From Myxococcus hansupus (GTDB taxonomy: Bacteria > Myxococcota > Myxococcia > Myxococcales > Myxococcaceae): a DNA stretch of 64,000 bases. The stretch covers positions 6,282,501-6,346,500 of the forward strand of contig NZ_CP012109.1 in the NCBI RefSeq assembly GCF_000280925.3. Direction: 5' to 3'. Made by a program: the position numbers and the translations under genes. The notes beneath the pieces are model-generated. The model made no database searches, had not been told where the DNA came from, and was given only the letters and a program-made list of their open reading frames with translations. Positions 7,877-17,893 of this stretch are shown here, one piece after another; position 1 is the stretch's first letter, and each line of letters opens with the position of its first letter.

Positions 7877-9762
7877 TACTGCGTCACCCGCCACGTGAAG
7901 GGCATCACCACGGTGACTTCCTGGTCCCGATGCGCCGGGAAGCGCAGCCGCTCGGCCTGCGTCTCCAGGCAACGCCCCACGTTCGACGAAGCCAGCGGGC
8001 CTCGAGTCCCCGCACGCACCTTGCCCGACCCGACGATGGTGAGCTGCACCTGCACCTCACCCTGGCTCGAAGGCAGGTCCGCCTTGAAGCGCTCGAAGCA
8101 AGAGGAGATGCGCGAGCGGCCACGCGACACGACGCGCTGGACGTCCTCGATGCCCAACGTCACCCGCTTCTGCGCCGTCCCCTTCTTCGACGAAGCCACG
8201 GGCGCGGACTCCACCTGCTCCTCGTCCGCGTCCTCCTCATGAACCGCCTCGGCCACGGGCGGCTCGGAGTCCGGCGCCGCCACAGCCTGAGCGCTCCCAG
8301 CCGCGTCGATGGCCGCCGCACCTGAAGCACCGTCACCCGAAGGCACAAGCCCGGCAGCGGGCGGCGCGGCGACATCGCCCGCGACCGCAGGCGCATCCGC
8401 GGTCACCGCCGGAGGCACCGAAGACGGCGTCGTCATCCACTGCCGGTAGCCGACGATTCCCGCCGCCGTCAGCAACATGCCACCCGCGAGCCCCACCGCC
8501 AGCGTGCGCCAACGCGGCGCCGCGGCCGCCGTGGCCGGCTCTGGAGCCGAAGCCCCACGCGGCGCCGACGGCACATGCGCGGGCAACCCGCCTGGAGAAG
8601 AGGGACGCACGGACATGCCCGGCCGCTGCGCGGACGTGACATCGCCCTCGCGAGCGAGCACGCCGTACAGGTTCGTCCCCTGCGCTTCCGCCCCAGGCGT
8701 GGGAGCCAGAGCCCCCTCCCCCGTGGAACCAAAGGCCGCGGTCAGCGTCGCCAGCGTGGGAATGCGGGTGCGCTCGGTGTGGCGCTCCTCGCCGAAGTGC
8801 CCCTTCAGGAAGGGCCCGAGCTGCAACGTCCCGGAGCCGCTCAGGTGCTCGCCGAGGAAGGCCTCCAGGGCATTCGCGAACGCCTCCGCCGTGGGGTAGC
8901 GGTCCTCCGGCTTGAAGGCCATGGCCTTGAGCAGGATGGCCTCCAGCTCCTCCGGCAGGTCCGGCCGCAGCTCGCGCGGCGGCTTGAGCTCGCCCTGCAA
9001 CAGGGCGTTGAGCACCGCGAGGTCGTTCTCCCGCGAGAAGGGCCGCACATGGGTGAGCGCCTCGTACAGGCTCACGCCCAGCGCGAAGACGTCCGCGCGG
9101 CGGTCCACCTCCTTGCCGCGCGCCTGCTCTGGCGCCATGTACATGTACTTGCCCTTCACCACGCCGGTGCGCGTGTTGACGAGCCGCGACTCGGCCTTGG
9201 CGATGCCGAAGTCCAGCACCTTCACCTGTCCCTGGTACGTCAGGTAGAGGTTCGACGGAGAGATGTCGCGGTGGACGACGTTCAGCGGCTGCCCGGCCTC
9301 GTTGGTGAACTCGTGCGCGAAGTGCAGGCCGCGCGCGGCGTCGATGAGGACACGCAGCACCACGGGCAGCGGCAGGTAGCTCCGCTTGCGCCCGGCCAGC
9401 CGCAGCGTCGTGGAGAAGTCCTCGCCCGCGAGGTACTCCATGCAGATGTAGTAGCAGCCCTCCGCGAAGCCCAGCTCCTGAATCTGGACGATGTTCGGGT
9501 GGGCCAGCTTCGCCGCCAGCCGCGCCTCGTCCCGGAACATCTCCACGAAGTCGGGGTTGTTCGTCAGGTGCGGCAACATCCGCTTGATGACGACATTGCG
9601 CTCGAAGCCATCCGCGCCGAGCAGCTTGGCGAGGAAGATTTCCGCCATGCCTCCTTCGGCCAGCTTCCGCACGAGCACGTACGGGCCATAGGGCTGCAAC
9701 AAGGGCACGGGGGCCGCTTCCGGCACGGGCCGGGGGGTCGTCTGGGGGGGTGACATCCTCAC
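7876..9762 (-). CDS. Membrane-anchored Ser/Thr protein kinase with AgmX/TonB-like C-terminal domain
   Basis: Eukaryotic-like kinase of 628 residues. The kinase domain (about 25-300) has the glycine loop KLAEGGMAEIF, catalytic Lys in VVIKRM, VHRDISPSN, DFG and MAPEQARG, so all catalytic residues are present. A Pro/Ala linker, one membrane segment (LAVGLAGGMLLTAAGIVGYRQW, about residue 425) and a second low-complexity stretch follow. The last 90 residues form a domain with RISSCFERF and GEVQVQLTIVGSGKV, like the C-terminus of AgmX/PglI-type myxobacterial proteins; it would lie in the periplasm. The GTG start overlaps the upstream FecR gene by 4 bp; ATG at 9756 is an alternative. Confidence 0.9.
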   Translation of the reverse strand: MRMSPPQTTPRPVPEAAPVPLLQPYGPYVLVRKLAEGGMAEIFLAKLLGADGFERNVVIKRMLPHLTNNPDFVEMFRDEARLAAKLAHPNIVQIQELGFAEGCYYICMEYLAGEDFSTTLRLAGRKRSYLPLPVVLRVLIDAARGLHFAHEFTNEAGQPLNVVHRDISPSNLYLTYQGQVKVLDFGIAKAESRLVNTRTGVVKGKYMYMAPEQARGKEVDRRADVFALGVSLYEALTHVRPFSRENDLAVLNALLQGELKPPRELRPDLPEELEAILLKAMAFKPEDRYPTAEAFANALEAFLGEHLSGSGTLQLGPFLKGHFGEERHTERTRIPTLATLTAAFGSTGEGALAPTPGAEAQGTNLYGVLAREGDVTSAQRPGMSVRPSSPGGLPAHVPSAPRGASAPEPATAAAAPRWRTLAVGLAGGMLLTAAGIVGYRQWMTTPSSVPPAVTADAPAVAGDVAAPPAAGLVPSGDGASGAAAIDAAGSAQAVAAPDSEPPVAEAVHEEDADEEQVESAPVASSKKGTAQKRVTLGIEDVQRVVSRGRSRISSCFERFKADLPSSQGEVQVQLTIVGSGKVRAGTRGPLASSNVGRCLETQAERLRFPAHRDQEVTVVMPFTWRVTQ

Positions 9763-11708
9763 GGCCCTCGCTGTTTCAAGGTGCGCACCGTATGGACCGC
9801 CGGGGCACCAGGACGCGTCATCTTAAACACCAACACGGGAGGCGAGCCCACCGGCTCCACCCAGGTGTTGAACCGGTGTTTGCCATCCAGCGGCACCGGG
9901 CGTCCATTGATGGACAGGCGGGCGTCCACCGGGGCAACCCCCGACGCTCGCACCCTTGCTCCCCCAGCCTGCCCATTGCGCGGTGCGGCCACGACGAGCT
10001 CCGGCACGGAGTTGTCGTACACCAGCTCCAGCTTGTTCATCCGCCCTCCCTTGAGCTGTGCACCCGTGGCGGAAAGCGGCGTGACGGACCAGAGGTAGCT
10101 GCCCTCGCCCAACGCGCCCGCATCCAGCGCGGCCCGCGTGTCCGTCACGGTGCGCTCCGTCACCGGCGAGTCCAGCGCACCCACGCGGTACACCGCCACG
10201 CGGTAGCGCGCGGCATTCTCTTCCGCGCCATAGGTGAACGTCACCGCCGGGGGCTTGTCCTGGTAGTAGATGGTCGTCTTGTCCGGGCCCTCGGGCACCA
10301 CGTTGCGCACGCGCGCCAGTGAGCGCACCGCGCGCTCCGGCGCGAACGTCGCGTGTCCCGTCACCTGGGTGCCGTCCTTGCGGCGCACACGCCAGTGCAG
10401 GCTGCCGCGGGAAGGCGCGGGCACGTTGACGAAGGAGCGGAACACCGTGCCGGACAGCACCCGGCGCGTGAAGGCCGCGTCCTCGGCCACTTCCACCTCG
10501 GCCTCGCCCTCCCCCTCCCAGGTGAGCGCCACTTCGTGCAGCCCCGAGTGGAAGACCTCGGCGCCGTCGACGACGCCCAAGGCGAGCGGCGCCTGCGCCA
10601 ACGGCGCCACCCGCGTCGCCGCGGCCACCGTGGCCCGCTCGCCCGCGCGCAGGGCCTGCCGCGCATCGCCTCGCACCAGCGTCACCTGCCCCGTCAGCGC
10701 GTCCACGAGATACCCCGCGGCCGTGCGCCGTACCGCCAGCCGCGCCTCGCCGCCGCCCTCCACCTGCAATCCCGGCAACACCAGGCGGCTGGTACGGCCT
10801 CGCGCGAGCTGCAGCCCCAACCAGCCCTTCAACAAATCCAGCCGCGCCTCATCGGTGGTGCCGCCCTGCTCCGCGGACGTCAGCACCACCTCCGCGTCCG
10901 ACCCCAACGTCAGCACCGAAGCCGAGCCCGCCATCCCCAACACCGCCGTGCCCCCAGGCCGCGTGCGCACACTGTCGCCAGGCGACAGCGCCTCGCCCTG
11001 CTTCGCCACCTGACGCCAACGAGCGCTGCCCTTCCCCCGCACCTCCGCGCGCCCCGAGCCCAGGCGCACGGTCACCGCGATGGGCGCCAACTCCATGACG
11101 CGCGCGCCCTTCGCCACCAGCTCCGTCCGGCCCGACTTCGCCTCGACCGAGTCACCCTCGGCGGCGCGCACCGACTTGCCATCCCGTCCGATGAACTCGA
11201 TGGCGCCCAGCCGCACTTCGACGCGGCCCGAGTCCTCCGCCACCTGCACGCGCACCTCACTGGGCTCCTCGGGGCCCACGCGCGTGAGGCCGAACGGCGT
11301 GCGGATGGTCAGCGCCACCTTCGAGCGCGGCCCCGTCTGCTTCACCTCGGCTGGCACGCGCGACAACAGGATGCCCCGTTCCACCTGGAGCACGATGCCG
11401 CCCGAGTCCTCGCCCAGCGCGAAGCGCGCGTCCGGCCCCACCTCCACCGAGCGGCCATCCGGAAAGCGCACCGTGGCGGCGCCGCCCGCGGACGTCTCCA
11501 GCGCGTCACCACCATAGAGCGGGCCCTCCGTGGCGGGCCCCTGCTTGCCCGCCCGCTCCAGGCGCACCTCGCCGCTCAGCCCCTCCAGCCGCCCGAGCGC
11601 CTCCCCCAGGCCCGCGTCCACCGACGCGCTGGCGGCGGGACGTGGCGCCTCCTCGTCCTTGTCACAGCCAACGAACACGAGCAGGAGGACCAGGAACCAA
11701 CGACTCAC
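9759..11708 (-). CDS. FecR-domain lipoprotein
   Basis: Predicted lipoprotein: MSRWFLVLLLVFVGCDK gives a short signal peptide with Cys15 as the lipidation site. Two FecR-like beta domains are visible (about residues 45-130, with GDALETSAGGAATVRFPDG, and 215-300, with GDSVRTRPGGTAVLGMAG). A third, partial one (about 320-370) precedes Ig-like segments. In myxobacteria FecR proteins of this type sit in the envelope, not in iron-dicitrate signalling, and there is no sigma factor or TonB receptor nearby. It overlaps both neighbours by 4 bp, so the three products are likely made in step. The ligand is unknown. Confidence 0.82.
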   Translation of the reverse strand: MSRWFLVLLLVFVGCDKDEEAPRPAASASVDAGLGEALGRLEGLSGEVRLERAGKQGPATEGPLYGGDALETSAGGAATVRFPDGRSVEVGPDARFALGEDSGGIVLQVERGILLSRVPAEVKQTGPRSKVALTIRTPFGLTRVGPEEPSEVRVQVAEDSGRVEVRLGAIEFIGRDGKSVRAAEGDSVEAKSGRTELVAKGARVMELAPIAVTVRLGSGRAEVRGKGSARWRQVAKQGEALSPGDSVRTRPGGTAVLGMAGSASVLTLGSDAEVVLTSAEQGGTTDEARLDLLKGWLGLQLARGRTSRLVLPGLQVEGGGEARLAVRRTAAGYLVDALTGQVTLVRGDARQALRAGERATVAAATRVAPLAQAPLALGVVDGAEVFHSGLHEVALTWEGEGEAEVEVAEDAAFTRRVLSGTVFRSFVNVPAPSRGSLHWRVRRKDGTQVTGHATFAPERAVRSLARVRNVVPEGPDKTTIYYQDKPPAVTFTYGAEENAARYRVAVYRVGALDSPVTERTVTDTRAALDAGALGEGSYLWSVTPLSATGAQLKGGRMNKLELVYDNSVPELVVAAPRNGQAGGARVRASGVAPVDARLSINGRPVPLDGKHRFNTWVEPVGSPPVLVFKMTRPGAPAVHTVRTLKQRGP

Positions 11709-13294
11709 CGTTTCCCCCTCGGGAAGAGGTCGACATTGAAGATGCTCCGCTCACCATCGCGCAAGGTGACGACCTTCGTCTGGGACTGATGCCCTCGCGC
11801 GGAGATGGTGATGCGGTAGGTGCCACCTCGCACCTGGACGTTGAAGGTGCCCTTCGCATCCGTGCGCGCGCGAACCCGGGCCTTCGTGATGAGGAGCGTC
11901 GCCACCAGCGGTTGACCGCCGCGCACGCTGCGGACCTGGCCCGACAACGTGGCCCGGACGCCCTTGCGGTCCTCCGCCAGCGGCACCGACAGCGAAGCCG
12001 CCTGCCCCGCGACGATGAACGCGGCCTCCTCCACCTTCCGAAAGCCCGCGGCCTTCACGGACACCGACACGGGCCCGGGCGGCAGCGACGCGACCTCCGC
12101 CTGCCCTGTCAGGTCCGTGCGCACTTCCACGGCCCCCACCGACACGGGGACACCGGGCAACGGAACGCCCGTGCGCGCGTTCACCACCGTCAGCCGAAGT
12201 GAGCCGGTCGGCGGCGGCAACGGGCTGGCCCGCACCTCCAGCTCCGAGCGCGCCCCGGCCTCCACCATGGCCGTCGCCTCCGTGTCGGCGTAGCCCTCCG
12301 CTCGGATGCGCGCGGACACCGCGCCGGGCGGCAGGGACTCCACGTCCACCCGCCCCTGCGCATCCGCCACGTGCTCTTCATCCCCCAGCGCCACGCGAGC
12401 ACCCGGGAGCGGCGCGCCCGTGTTCGCATCCAGCACCCGGAACAGCATCCGCCCAGGCACCACCCGCACCGGCGGCGCCGCGGGCCGCGATGCCCTCGCA
12501 CCGTCATGCCACGCCAGCTCCAGCGCCGCGCCCAGGCGCCGCAGTCGCTGCCGGGACTCCGTCCCATCCGCCAACGTCACCGCGTCCTGCACGTGCTGGA
12601 AGTCCAGCACCAGCGTGCCCGTCCACCAGTCCGCGCGCCGCAGCGGCACCAGCAACGCCCCGCCCGCCGAGAAACCCGTCGCCTCCGCGCGGCCTCCCGA
12701 GGCGTCCCGTACCGACAGCGACACCGGCAGCTCGCCACGCGCCTCCAGGCCCAACCCCAGGGGCAGCGGCACCCGCACCCGGCCATTCACCACCGCCGCG
12801 TGCCGCACACCTCGGAGCAGCACCGGCTCCGCTGAATCATGGAAGTGCGGAAGCTGCGCGAAGCCGTAGCCGGCGCCCACCTCCGCGCGCACCGGCCCCA
12901 GGAAGAAGCGCGCCCGGGGGCCCACCGAGGCCCTCAGCAGGCTGCCGCCCGTGATCCGCAGCGCGCCCTCCCGCAGGTCGAAGCCTTCCCGCTCCACCCC
13001 CGCCCAGGCGCCGAACCAGGACGTGCCCAGCCACGCGGTCCCCACCGCCGACAGGTCGTTCGGCGTGAGCCCCTCATAGGTGAGCCCGGGCCCTACATCC
13101 GCCTGACGCCCGTCCCGCAGGGCCACGCCATAACGAAGGCGCAACGAGGCGCGCTCGGCCACCTCCTCCGCCAGGACGGAGGGTGCGGCGAGCAGCACGA
13201 GGAGCACCAGCACCAGGCGCGCCGGAGGGGTACGCAGGGAAGGCGGGGGCGGCAAAACGCGGCGGAGTATAGAGAAAGCGGGGAAGGCCCCCAA
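11705..13294 (-). CDS. Outer-membrane-like protein with repeated carboxypeptidase-regulatory-like domains
   Basis: A 529-residue exported protein. An N-terminal hydrophobic stretch (LVLVLLVLLAAPSVLAEE) is a clear signal peptide. Residues about 45-270 alternate polar and aromatic residues as in a small outer-membrane barrel. Three CarbopepD_reg/PEGA-like beta-sandwich domains follow (about 285-360, 368-440 and 450-529), each with a P-G-A/V-V core and a GTYRITISARGH-type end. Such domains usually bind peptidoglycan or act as spacers. The start is uncertain: 13294 is TTG, and a downstream codon near the signal peptide may be used. It is the first gene of the FecR/kinase operon. Confidence 0.7.
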   Translation of the reverse strand: MGAFPAFSILRRVLPPPPSLRTPPARLVLVLLVLLAAPSVLAEEVAERASLRLRYGVALRDGRQADVGPGLTYEGLTPNDLSAVGTAWLGTSWFGAWAGVEREGFDLREGALRITGGSLLRASVGPRARFFLGPVRAEVGAGYGFAQLPHFHDSAEPVLLRGVRHAAVVNGRVRVPLPLGLGLEARGELPVSLSVRDASGGRAEATGFSAGGALLVPLRRADWWTGTLVLDFQHVQDAVTLADGTESRQRLRRLGAALELAWHDGARASRPAAPPVRVVPGRMLFRVLDANTGAPLPGARVALGDEEHVADAQGRVDVESLPPGAVSARIRAEGYADTEATAMVEAGARSELEVRASPLPPPTGSLRLTVVNARTGVPLPGVPVSVGAVEVRTDLTGQAEVASLPPGPVSVSVKAAGFRKVEEAAFIVAGQAASLSVPLAEDRKGVRATLSGQVRSVRGGQPLVATLLITKARVRARTDAKGTFNVQVRGGTYRITISARGHQSQTKVVTLRDGERSIFNVDLFPRGKR

Positions 13295-13541
13295 CCCCGC
13301 GTCCTGGCTGTTTCAGATGGATCCGCCGATCCGTGGCCTTTACCCCCCAAAGCCGCCGGGGGACCGGGGAAGCAGCACGGAAGTCCCTCCAGGAAGCGGA
13401 TGGCTTCTTGCTGGAGTGGAGACGCTTTGCTAAGCATCCTGACGGTCGGTAGCGCCTCGTCTAACCTCGTGGATTCACTCCAGAAACATCGGAGCGTCGA
13501 CGCGAGGCGGGGTGAGCGAACGCTGAGGAGCGCATACGCCC
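13295..13541. promoter_or_regulatory. Divergent promoter region of the kinase trio and mglBA
   Basis: A 247-base non-coding gap between two divergent operons. It must hold both promoters, but I see no confident -35/-10 pair or operator. Relaxed base composition around 13425-13470 is the only visible hint. Confidence 0.35.
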
Positions 13542-14021
13542 ATGGGCACGCAACTGGTGATGTACGAAGAGGAGTTCACCAAGATCAACGCCGTTTGCGA
13601 CCGGCTTACCAAGGACGCGAACGCGAAGGTGGTCTTCCTCGTCGACAAGAACGGGCAGCTCATCTCCTCCGCGGGTCAGACGCAGAACATCGACACGACG
13701 TCACTGGCCTCGCTGACGGCCGGTAACGTGGCGGCGATGGGTGGCCTGGCCAAGCTGATTGGGGAGAACGAGTTCCCCAACCAGTTCCACGAGGGGGCCA
13801 AGGACTCGCTGTACATGACCATCGTCGGCAGCCGGGTCGTGCTGGTCGTCATCTTCGACAACCGCACCAGCCTCGGCCTCGTCCGCCTTCGCATCAAGAA
13901 GGCCAGCGACGAGCTCACGAAGATCTTCGAGAGCCTGGTGAAGAAGACGGACAGTCCTGGAGCTGGGTCGCCCTTCGCCGAGATCTCCGACGACGATATC
14001 GACAACCTCTTCAGCGAGTAA
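13542..14021 (+). CDS. mglB: MglB, Roadblock/LC7 GTPase-activating protein
   Basis: GAP for the polarity GTPase MglA; it localises to the lagging pole and sets the direction of gliding and type IV pilus motility. The 159-residue product matches the expected MglB length and has one Roadblock/LC7 fold (about 8-125), with the typical core [15 protein letters not shown] and [11 protein letters not shown]. It ends in an acidic, probably flexible tail (SDDDIDNLF). It starts with ATG at 13542 and ends 11 bases before mglA, forming the classical mglBA operon. Confidence 0.98.
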   Translation: MGTQLVMYEEEFTKINAVCDRLTKDANAKVVFLVDKNGQLISSAGQTQNIDTTSLASLTAGNVAAMGGLAKLIGENEFPNQFHEGAKDSLYMTIVGSRVVLVVIFDNRTSLGLVRLRIKKASDELTKIFESLVKKTDSPGAGSPFAEISDDDIDNLFSE

Positions 14022-14032
14022 CCCGGGAAGCC

Positions 14033-14620
14033 ATGTCCTTCATCAATTACTCATCCCGCGAAATCAACTGCAAGATTGTCTATTACGGGCCCGGGCTCTG
14101 CGGGAAGACGACCAACCTTCAGTACATCTACAACAAGACCGCCGCGGAGACGAAGGGCAAGCTCATCTCCCTCTCCACGGAGACGGACCGCACGCTCTTC
14201 TTCGACTTCCTGCCGCTGTCGCTCGGTGAGATTCGCGGCTTCAAGACGCGCTTCCACCTGTACACGGTGCCCGGTCAGGTCTTCTACGACGCCAGCCGCA
14301 AGCTCATCCTCAAGGGTGTGGACGGCGTGGTGTTCGTGGCCGACAGCCAGATCGAGCGCATGGAAGCGAACATGGAGTCGCTCGAGAACCTCCGCATCAA
14401 CCTGGCGGAGCAGGGCTACGACCTGAACAAGATTCCGTACGTCATCCAGTACAACAAGCGCGACCTGCCCAACGCGGTGACGGTGGAGGAGATGCGCAAG
14501 GCGCTCAACCCCCGCAACATCCCGGAGTACCAGGCCGTGGCTCCCACCGGCGTGGGCGTGTTCGACACGCTCAAGGCCGTGGCCAAGCTCGTCCTCACGG
14601 AGCTCAAGAAGGGCGGTTGA
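14033..14620 (+). CDS. mglA: MglA, Ras-like polarity GTPase
   Basis: Small GTPase that marks the leading pole and activates the A- and S-motility machines. The 195-residue product has the P-loop GPGLCGKTT (residues 19-27), switch II TVPGQ at 78-82 with Thr78 where Ras-like proteins have Asp, and the base-recognition motif NKRD. The Thr78 substitution is the known hallmark of the MglA family. It follows mglB by 11 bases. This pair identifies the organism as a gliding myxobacterium. Confidence 0.98.
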   Translation: MSFINYSSREINCKIVYYGPGLCGKTTNLQYIYNKTAAETKGKLISLSTETDRTLFFDFLPLSLGEIRGFKTRFHLYTVPGQVFYDASRKLILKGVDGVVFVADSQIERMEANMESLENLRINLAEQGYDLNKIPYVIQYNKRDLPNAVTVEEMRKALNPRNIPEYQAVAPTGVGVFDTLKAVAKLVLTELKKGG

Positions 14621-14741
14621 AGCAAGCGCTCAGGCGGGCGACCTCGGTCCCCGCCCATGGCGTGGCAAGACGGCCCACGGGCAAGGGTGCTATGTCCTCC
14701 CTTGCCGTCAGGTCGGACCGTCTGCCCACTGAGGTCGTACA

Positions 14742-15446
14742 GTGCGTGTCGCCGCAACCCTCCCGCTCCTCGCCCTGCTGGGCGCCGCCTTCCATGGGCC
14801 GGCGCTCGCGCAGGAGCCCGCCGCACCCGCGGCTTCCTCCGCACAAACGGCCGCGACCGCGGACGAGGCGTTCAACACCCGCGTGAAGACGCTGGAGGAG
14901 AACGTCGTGGACCTGAAGGAGAAGGTCTACCGCTCCAAGGCGCGGCTGCTGCTGATGCAGGAGACGGTGCTCGGCGGGGACGTCTCCACCGGCTCGCGCG
15001 CCGTCATCGTCCACAAGAACGAGATGGGCGGCTCCTTCGAACTGGAGTCCGTGACGTACGCGCTCGACGGCGCGCCCATCTACACGCAGGTGGATGAAGA
15101 GGGCCTCACGGACCTGGGCAAGCGCGAGCGCTTCGAGGTCTTCAACGGCCGAATCGTCCCCGGGCAGCACCAGCTCGCCGTGCGCCTCGTCTACCGAGGC
15201 AATGGCTACGGCGTCTTCAGCTACCTGGAGGGCTACAAGTTCAAGGTGCAGTCCAGCTACACGTTCAACGCGGAGCCCGGCAAGACGTCCACCGTGCAGG
15301 TGGTGGGCTTCGAGCAAGGCGGCATCACCACCGACCTGAAGGACCGCCCCGCCGTGCGCTACGACGTCTCCACCGCACGCGCGTCGGGCAGCAAGGCTCC
15401 GCCCGCCGCGCCGCCTCCGGTCACCCGCACCACGCCTGGGCAGTAG
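14742..15446 (+). CDS. Exported coiled-coil protein of the mglBA-linked envelope cluster
   Basis: A 234-residue protein of unknown role. GTG at 14742 is preceded by GAGGT (14731-14735) and opens a clear signal peptide (MRVAATLPLLALLGAAFHGPALAQ). A short coiled coil follows (about 45-65, TRVKTLEENVVDLKEKVYRSK), then a beta-rich domain (about 80-200) with alternating strands such as SFELESVTYALDGAPIY. The C-terminus is Pro-rich. It lies 12 bases upstream of a TPR gene and reads in the same direction as the next seven genes. Similar short coiled-coil/beta proteins occur beside Glt-like TPR genes in myxobacteria; that link is inference. Confidence 0.65.
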   Translation: MRVAATLPLLALLGAAFHGPALAQEPAAPAASSAQTAATADEAFNTRVKTLEENVVDLKEKVYRSKARLLLMQETVLGGDVSTGSRAVIVHKNEMGGSFELESVTYALDGAPIYTQVDEEGLTDLGKRERFEVFNGRIVPGQHQLAVRLVYRGNGYGVFSYLEGYKFKVQSSYTFNAEPGKTSTVQVVGFEQGGITTDLKDRPAVRYDVSTARASGSKAPPAAPPPVTRTTPGQ

Positions 15447-15457
15447 AGGACCGCACG

Positions 15458-17893
15458 GTGACTGCTTCACTCCGTGCCCTCGCCCTCGCGGCGGCCCTGA
15501 TGGGGCCCGCGGCCGTCGACGCCGCCGAGCCCGCCCCGGCGCAAGCGCCCGCCCCTCGCCCGACTTCGCGCGACCTCGCGCCGCGGCTCGACGCGGTGGA
15601 GAAGGGGCTGCGCGGCGCGGAGGAGACGCTCCACGGCGTGGAGACGCAGTACATCCAGCGCGCCGACCCCAGCGAAGCGGAAGCACACGCGCGGCGCTAC
15701 TCCGACGGCGAAATCCATTACCAACTGGGTGACTGGCCCGCGGCGTCCATCCTCTTCTACGACCTGGTCAGCGACCCGCGCTTCCGCGCGCACCCGCGCT
15801 ATCCGGACGCGCTGTTCTACCTGGCGGACTCTCTGCTCGAGCAGCGCAACTACATCGGCTCGCGCATGTACCTGCGCGAGCTGCTCGCCCTCCCCTCCTC
15901 CACCCGCCGCTACCGCGAGGCGCTGTCGCGCTACGTGACGGTGGCTGGACGCCTCAACCACTACGAGGGCATCGAGGCCTCCGTGGAGAAGGCCCGGACG
16001 CTTCACGGCGGACGGCTGCCTCCGGAGGTCGCGTACGTCCACGCGAAGTGGCTCTTCCGCCGCACGGACCTGTCTCCCTCCGAGCGCATCGCCCAGGCCC
16101 GCGCGGCCTTCATGCCGCTGGCGCAGGCCACTCAGGGTTCGTTCCGCTTCCAGGCCGCCTACCACCTGGGCGTCCTCTCCATGCAGGAAGGCGACCTGCC
16201 CGCGGCCATCGCGCGCTTCCAGAAGCTCGCCACGCCCCCCGCCGCGCAGGCGACGCAGGCCGCTCCCGGCAAGACAGGGCCCCGCCGCATCGCCCTGACG
16301 CCCGAGGAAGAAGCCAGGCACGTGCGCGAGCTGGCGCTCCTGTCGCTGGGGCGGCTGCTCTATGAGACGGGCCGCTTCGACGAAGCGCTGGACCGCTACG
16401 GACAGGTGCCCCGCGACAGCGAATCCTTCCCGGATTCACTCTACGAAGCCGCGTGGGTCCACGTGCGGCAGGGCCACTACCAGCAGGCGAAGAACGCGCT
16501 CGACATCCTGATGTTGGTGGCGCCCGGCTCGCAGCTCGCCGCCGAGGGCCGGCTCCTCCAGGGCAACCTGCTGCTGAAGCTTCGCCGCTACGACGAGGCG
16601 ACCGACGCGTACACCCACGTCATCGACACCTTCCGCCCCGCGCGGGACCAGGTGGACACGCTGCTGGGTTCGAACCGCGACCCGGTGGCGTACTTCGACC
16701 GGCTGCTGGGGCGCACCGACGGCCCACCGGACCTGAACTCGCTGCTGCCGTCGCTGGTGCTGAAGTACGCCACCACGCAGCGCGAGGTCGCGGACGCGGT
16801 GCGGATGGTCGACGACATCGACAGCGGCCGGCGGGGACGGGACGAAGCGGCGGCCATCGCCCGGCGCATCCTGGAGGCCCTGGACACGCGGGCCCTGGAG
16901 TCCTTCCCGGAGCTGCAGGAGGCCAACCGGCGCGGGGACGCCGTCGACACCGCCATCACCCACGCGGACGCGGAGCTGGTGCGGGTGGAGACGCTCGCGT
17001 TGGACGGCGTGCTCACGCCCAGCGAACGGGCGCGGCTGAAGGCGCTCCGCGACGAGCGTGAGCCGCTGGAGCGGCGCTTCACCGCCCTGCCCACCACGCT
17101 GGAGGGGTGGGAAGCCCGGCGCGAGCGCATGCAGCGACGCGTGGACGAAGTGGACCGCGAGGCCCACCGGCTCACCTACGAACTCCAGTCGCTCCAGGCC
17201 ATCGGCGCGTCCATCCGCCAGTGGGTGGATGACTCGCGACCGCAGCGGCAGACGCCTCCGGACGAGGAGCGCGAGTTCCTCCTGCAATTGCAGGCGGAGA
17301 TTCAGACGCTCACGGACCTCCAGGCGGAGCTGGCCACCACGCGCGCGAAGCTGGTGGACGAGCGCAACGCCGTGGACACCACGCTGGCCGGAGAGCAGGC
17401 CATCCGCGTCAGCTACGCGGACTCCCTGCGGCGCGAACGCGCGGTGCTGCGCGAGGCGGAGTCCCGGGCGGACGCGGACGTCCTCGTCACGCTCCGGCGC
17501 GCCCAGGCGATGCGCCAGCGCATGGACGGCATGCACGGGCGCGTGACGAAGGCCCGGGCCGTGGTGCGCGAGCGGCTGGAGACGCAAGGCCGCGTCATCC
17601 GAGAGAAGGTCGTCGCCGAACAGAAGCTGCTCGAACGCTATGAAGCGGAGGTCGCCGCGGTGTCCGGTGACGCCCGCTTCCTGGTGGGCCGCATCGCCTA
17701 CGACAGCATCCGCCGTGTGCGGCAGCAGTTCTACGAGCTGGAACTCAAGGCGGACGTGGGCGTGGTGGACGTGGCCTTCAACGAGAAGCAGGACAAGACG
17801 ACGGACATCCAGACGCTGTCCACGCAGAAGGACGAAGCCCTGCGCGAGCTGGACGCCGATTTCCAGGACGTCCTGTCCGAGGTGAAGGAGTGA
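15458..17893 (+). CDS. Large periplasmic TPR and coiled-coil protein
   Basis: An 811-residue exported protein starting at GTG 15458 with a signal peptide (SLRALALAAALMGPAAVDAAE). TPR-like helix pairs run from about 85 to 400 (for example LALLSLGRLLYETGRFDEALDRYGQV). From about 470 on the protein is a long charged coiled coil, rich in Arg/Glu/Leu, with no membrane segment. The architecture resembles the large TPR proteins of the myxobacterial Glt/Nfs trans-envelope machines, but no direct orthology can be shown from sequence alone. Its stop overlaps the start of the next gene. Confidence 0.7.
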   Translation: MTASLRALALAAALMGPAAVDAAEPAPAQAPAPRPTSRDLAPRLDAVEKGLRGAEETLHGVETQYIQRADPSEAEAHARRYSDGEIHYQLGDWPAASILFYDLVSDPRFRAHPRYPDALFYLADSLLEQRNYIGSRMYLRELLALPSSTRRYREALSRYVTVAGRLNHYEGIEASVEKARTLHGGRLPPEVAYVHAKWLFRRTDLSPSERIAQARAAFMPLAQATQGSFRFQAAYHLGVLSMQEGDLPAAIARFQKLATPPAAQATQAAPGKTGPRRIALTPEEEARHVRELALLSLGRLLYETGRFDEALDRYGQVPRDSESFPDSLYEAAWVHVRQGHYQQAKNALDILMLVAPGSQLAAEGRLLQGNLLLKLRRYDEATDAYTHVIDTFRPARDQVDTLLGSNRDPVAYFDRLLGRTDGPPDLNSLLPSLVLKYATTQREVADAVRMVDDIDSGRRGRDEAAAIARRILEALDTRALESFPELQEANRRGDAVDTAITHADAELVRVETLALDGVLTPSERARLKALRDEREPLERRFTALPTTLEGWEARRERMQRRVDEVDREAHRLTYELQSLQAIGASIRQWVDDSRPQRQTPPDEEREFLLQLQAEIQTLTDLQAELATTRAKLVDERNAVDTTLAGEQAIRVSYADSLRRERAVLREAESRADADVLVTLRRAQAMRQRMDGMHGRVTKARAVVRERLETQGRVIREKVVAEQKLLERYEAEVAAVSGDARFLVGRIAYDSIRRVRQQFYELELKADVGVVDVAFNEKQDKTTDIQTLSTQKDEALRELDADFQDVLSEVKE

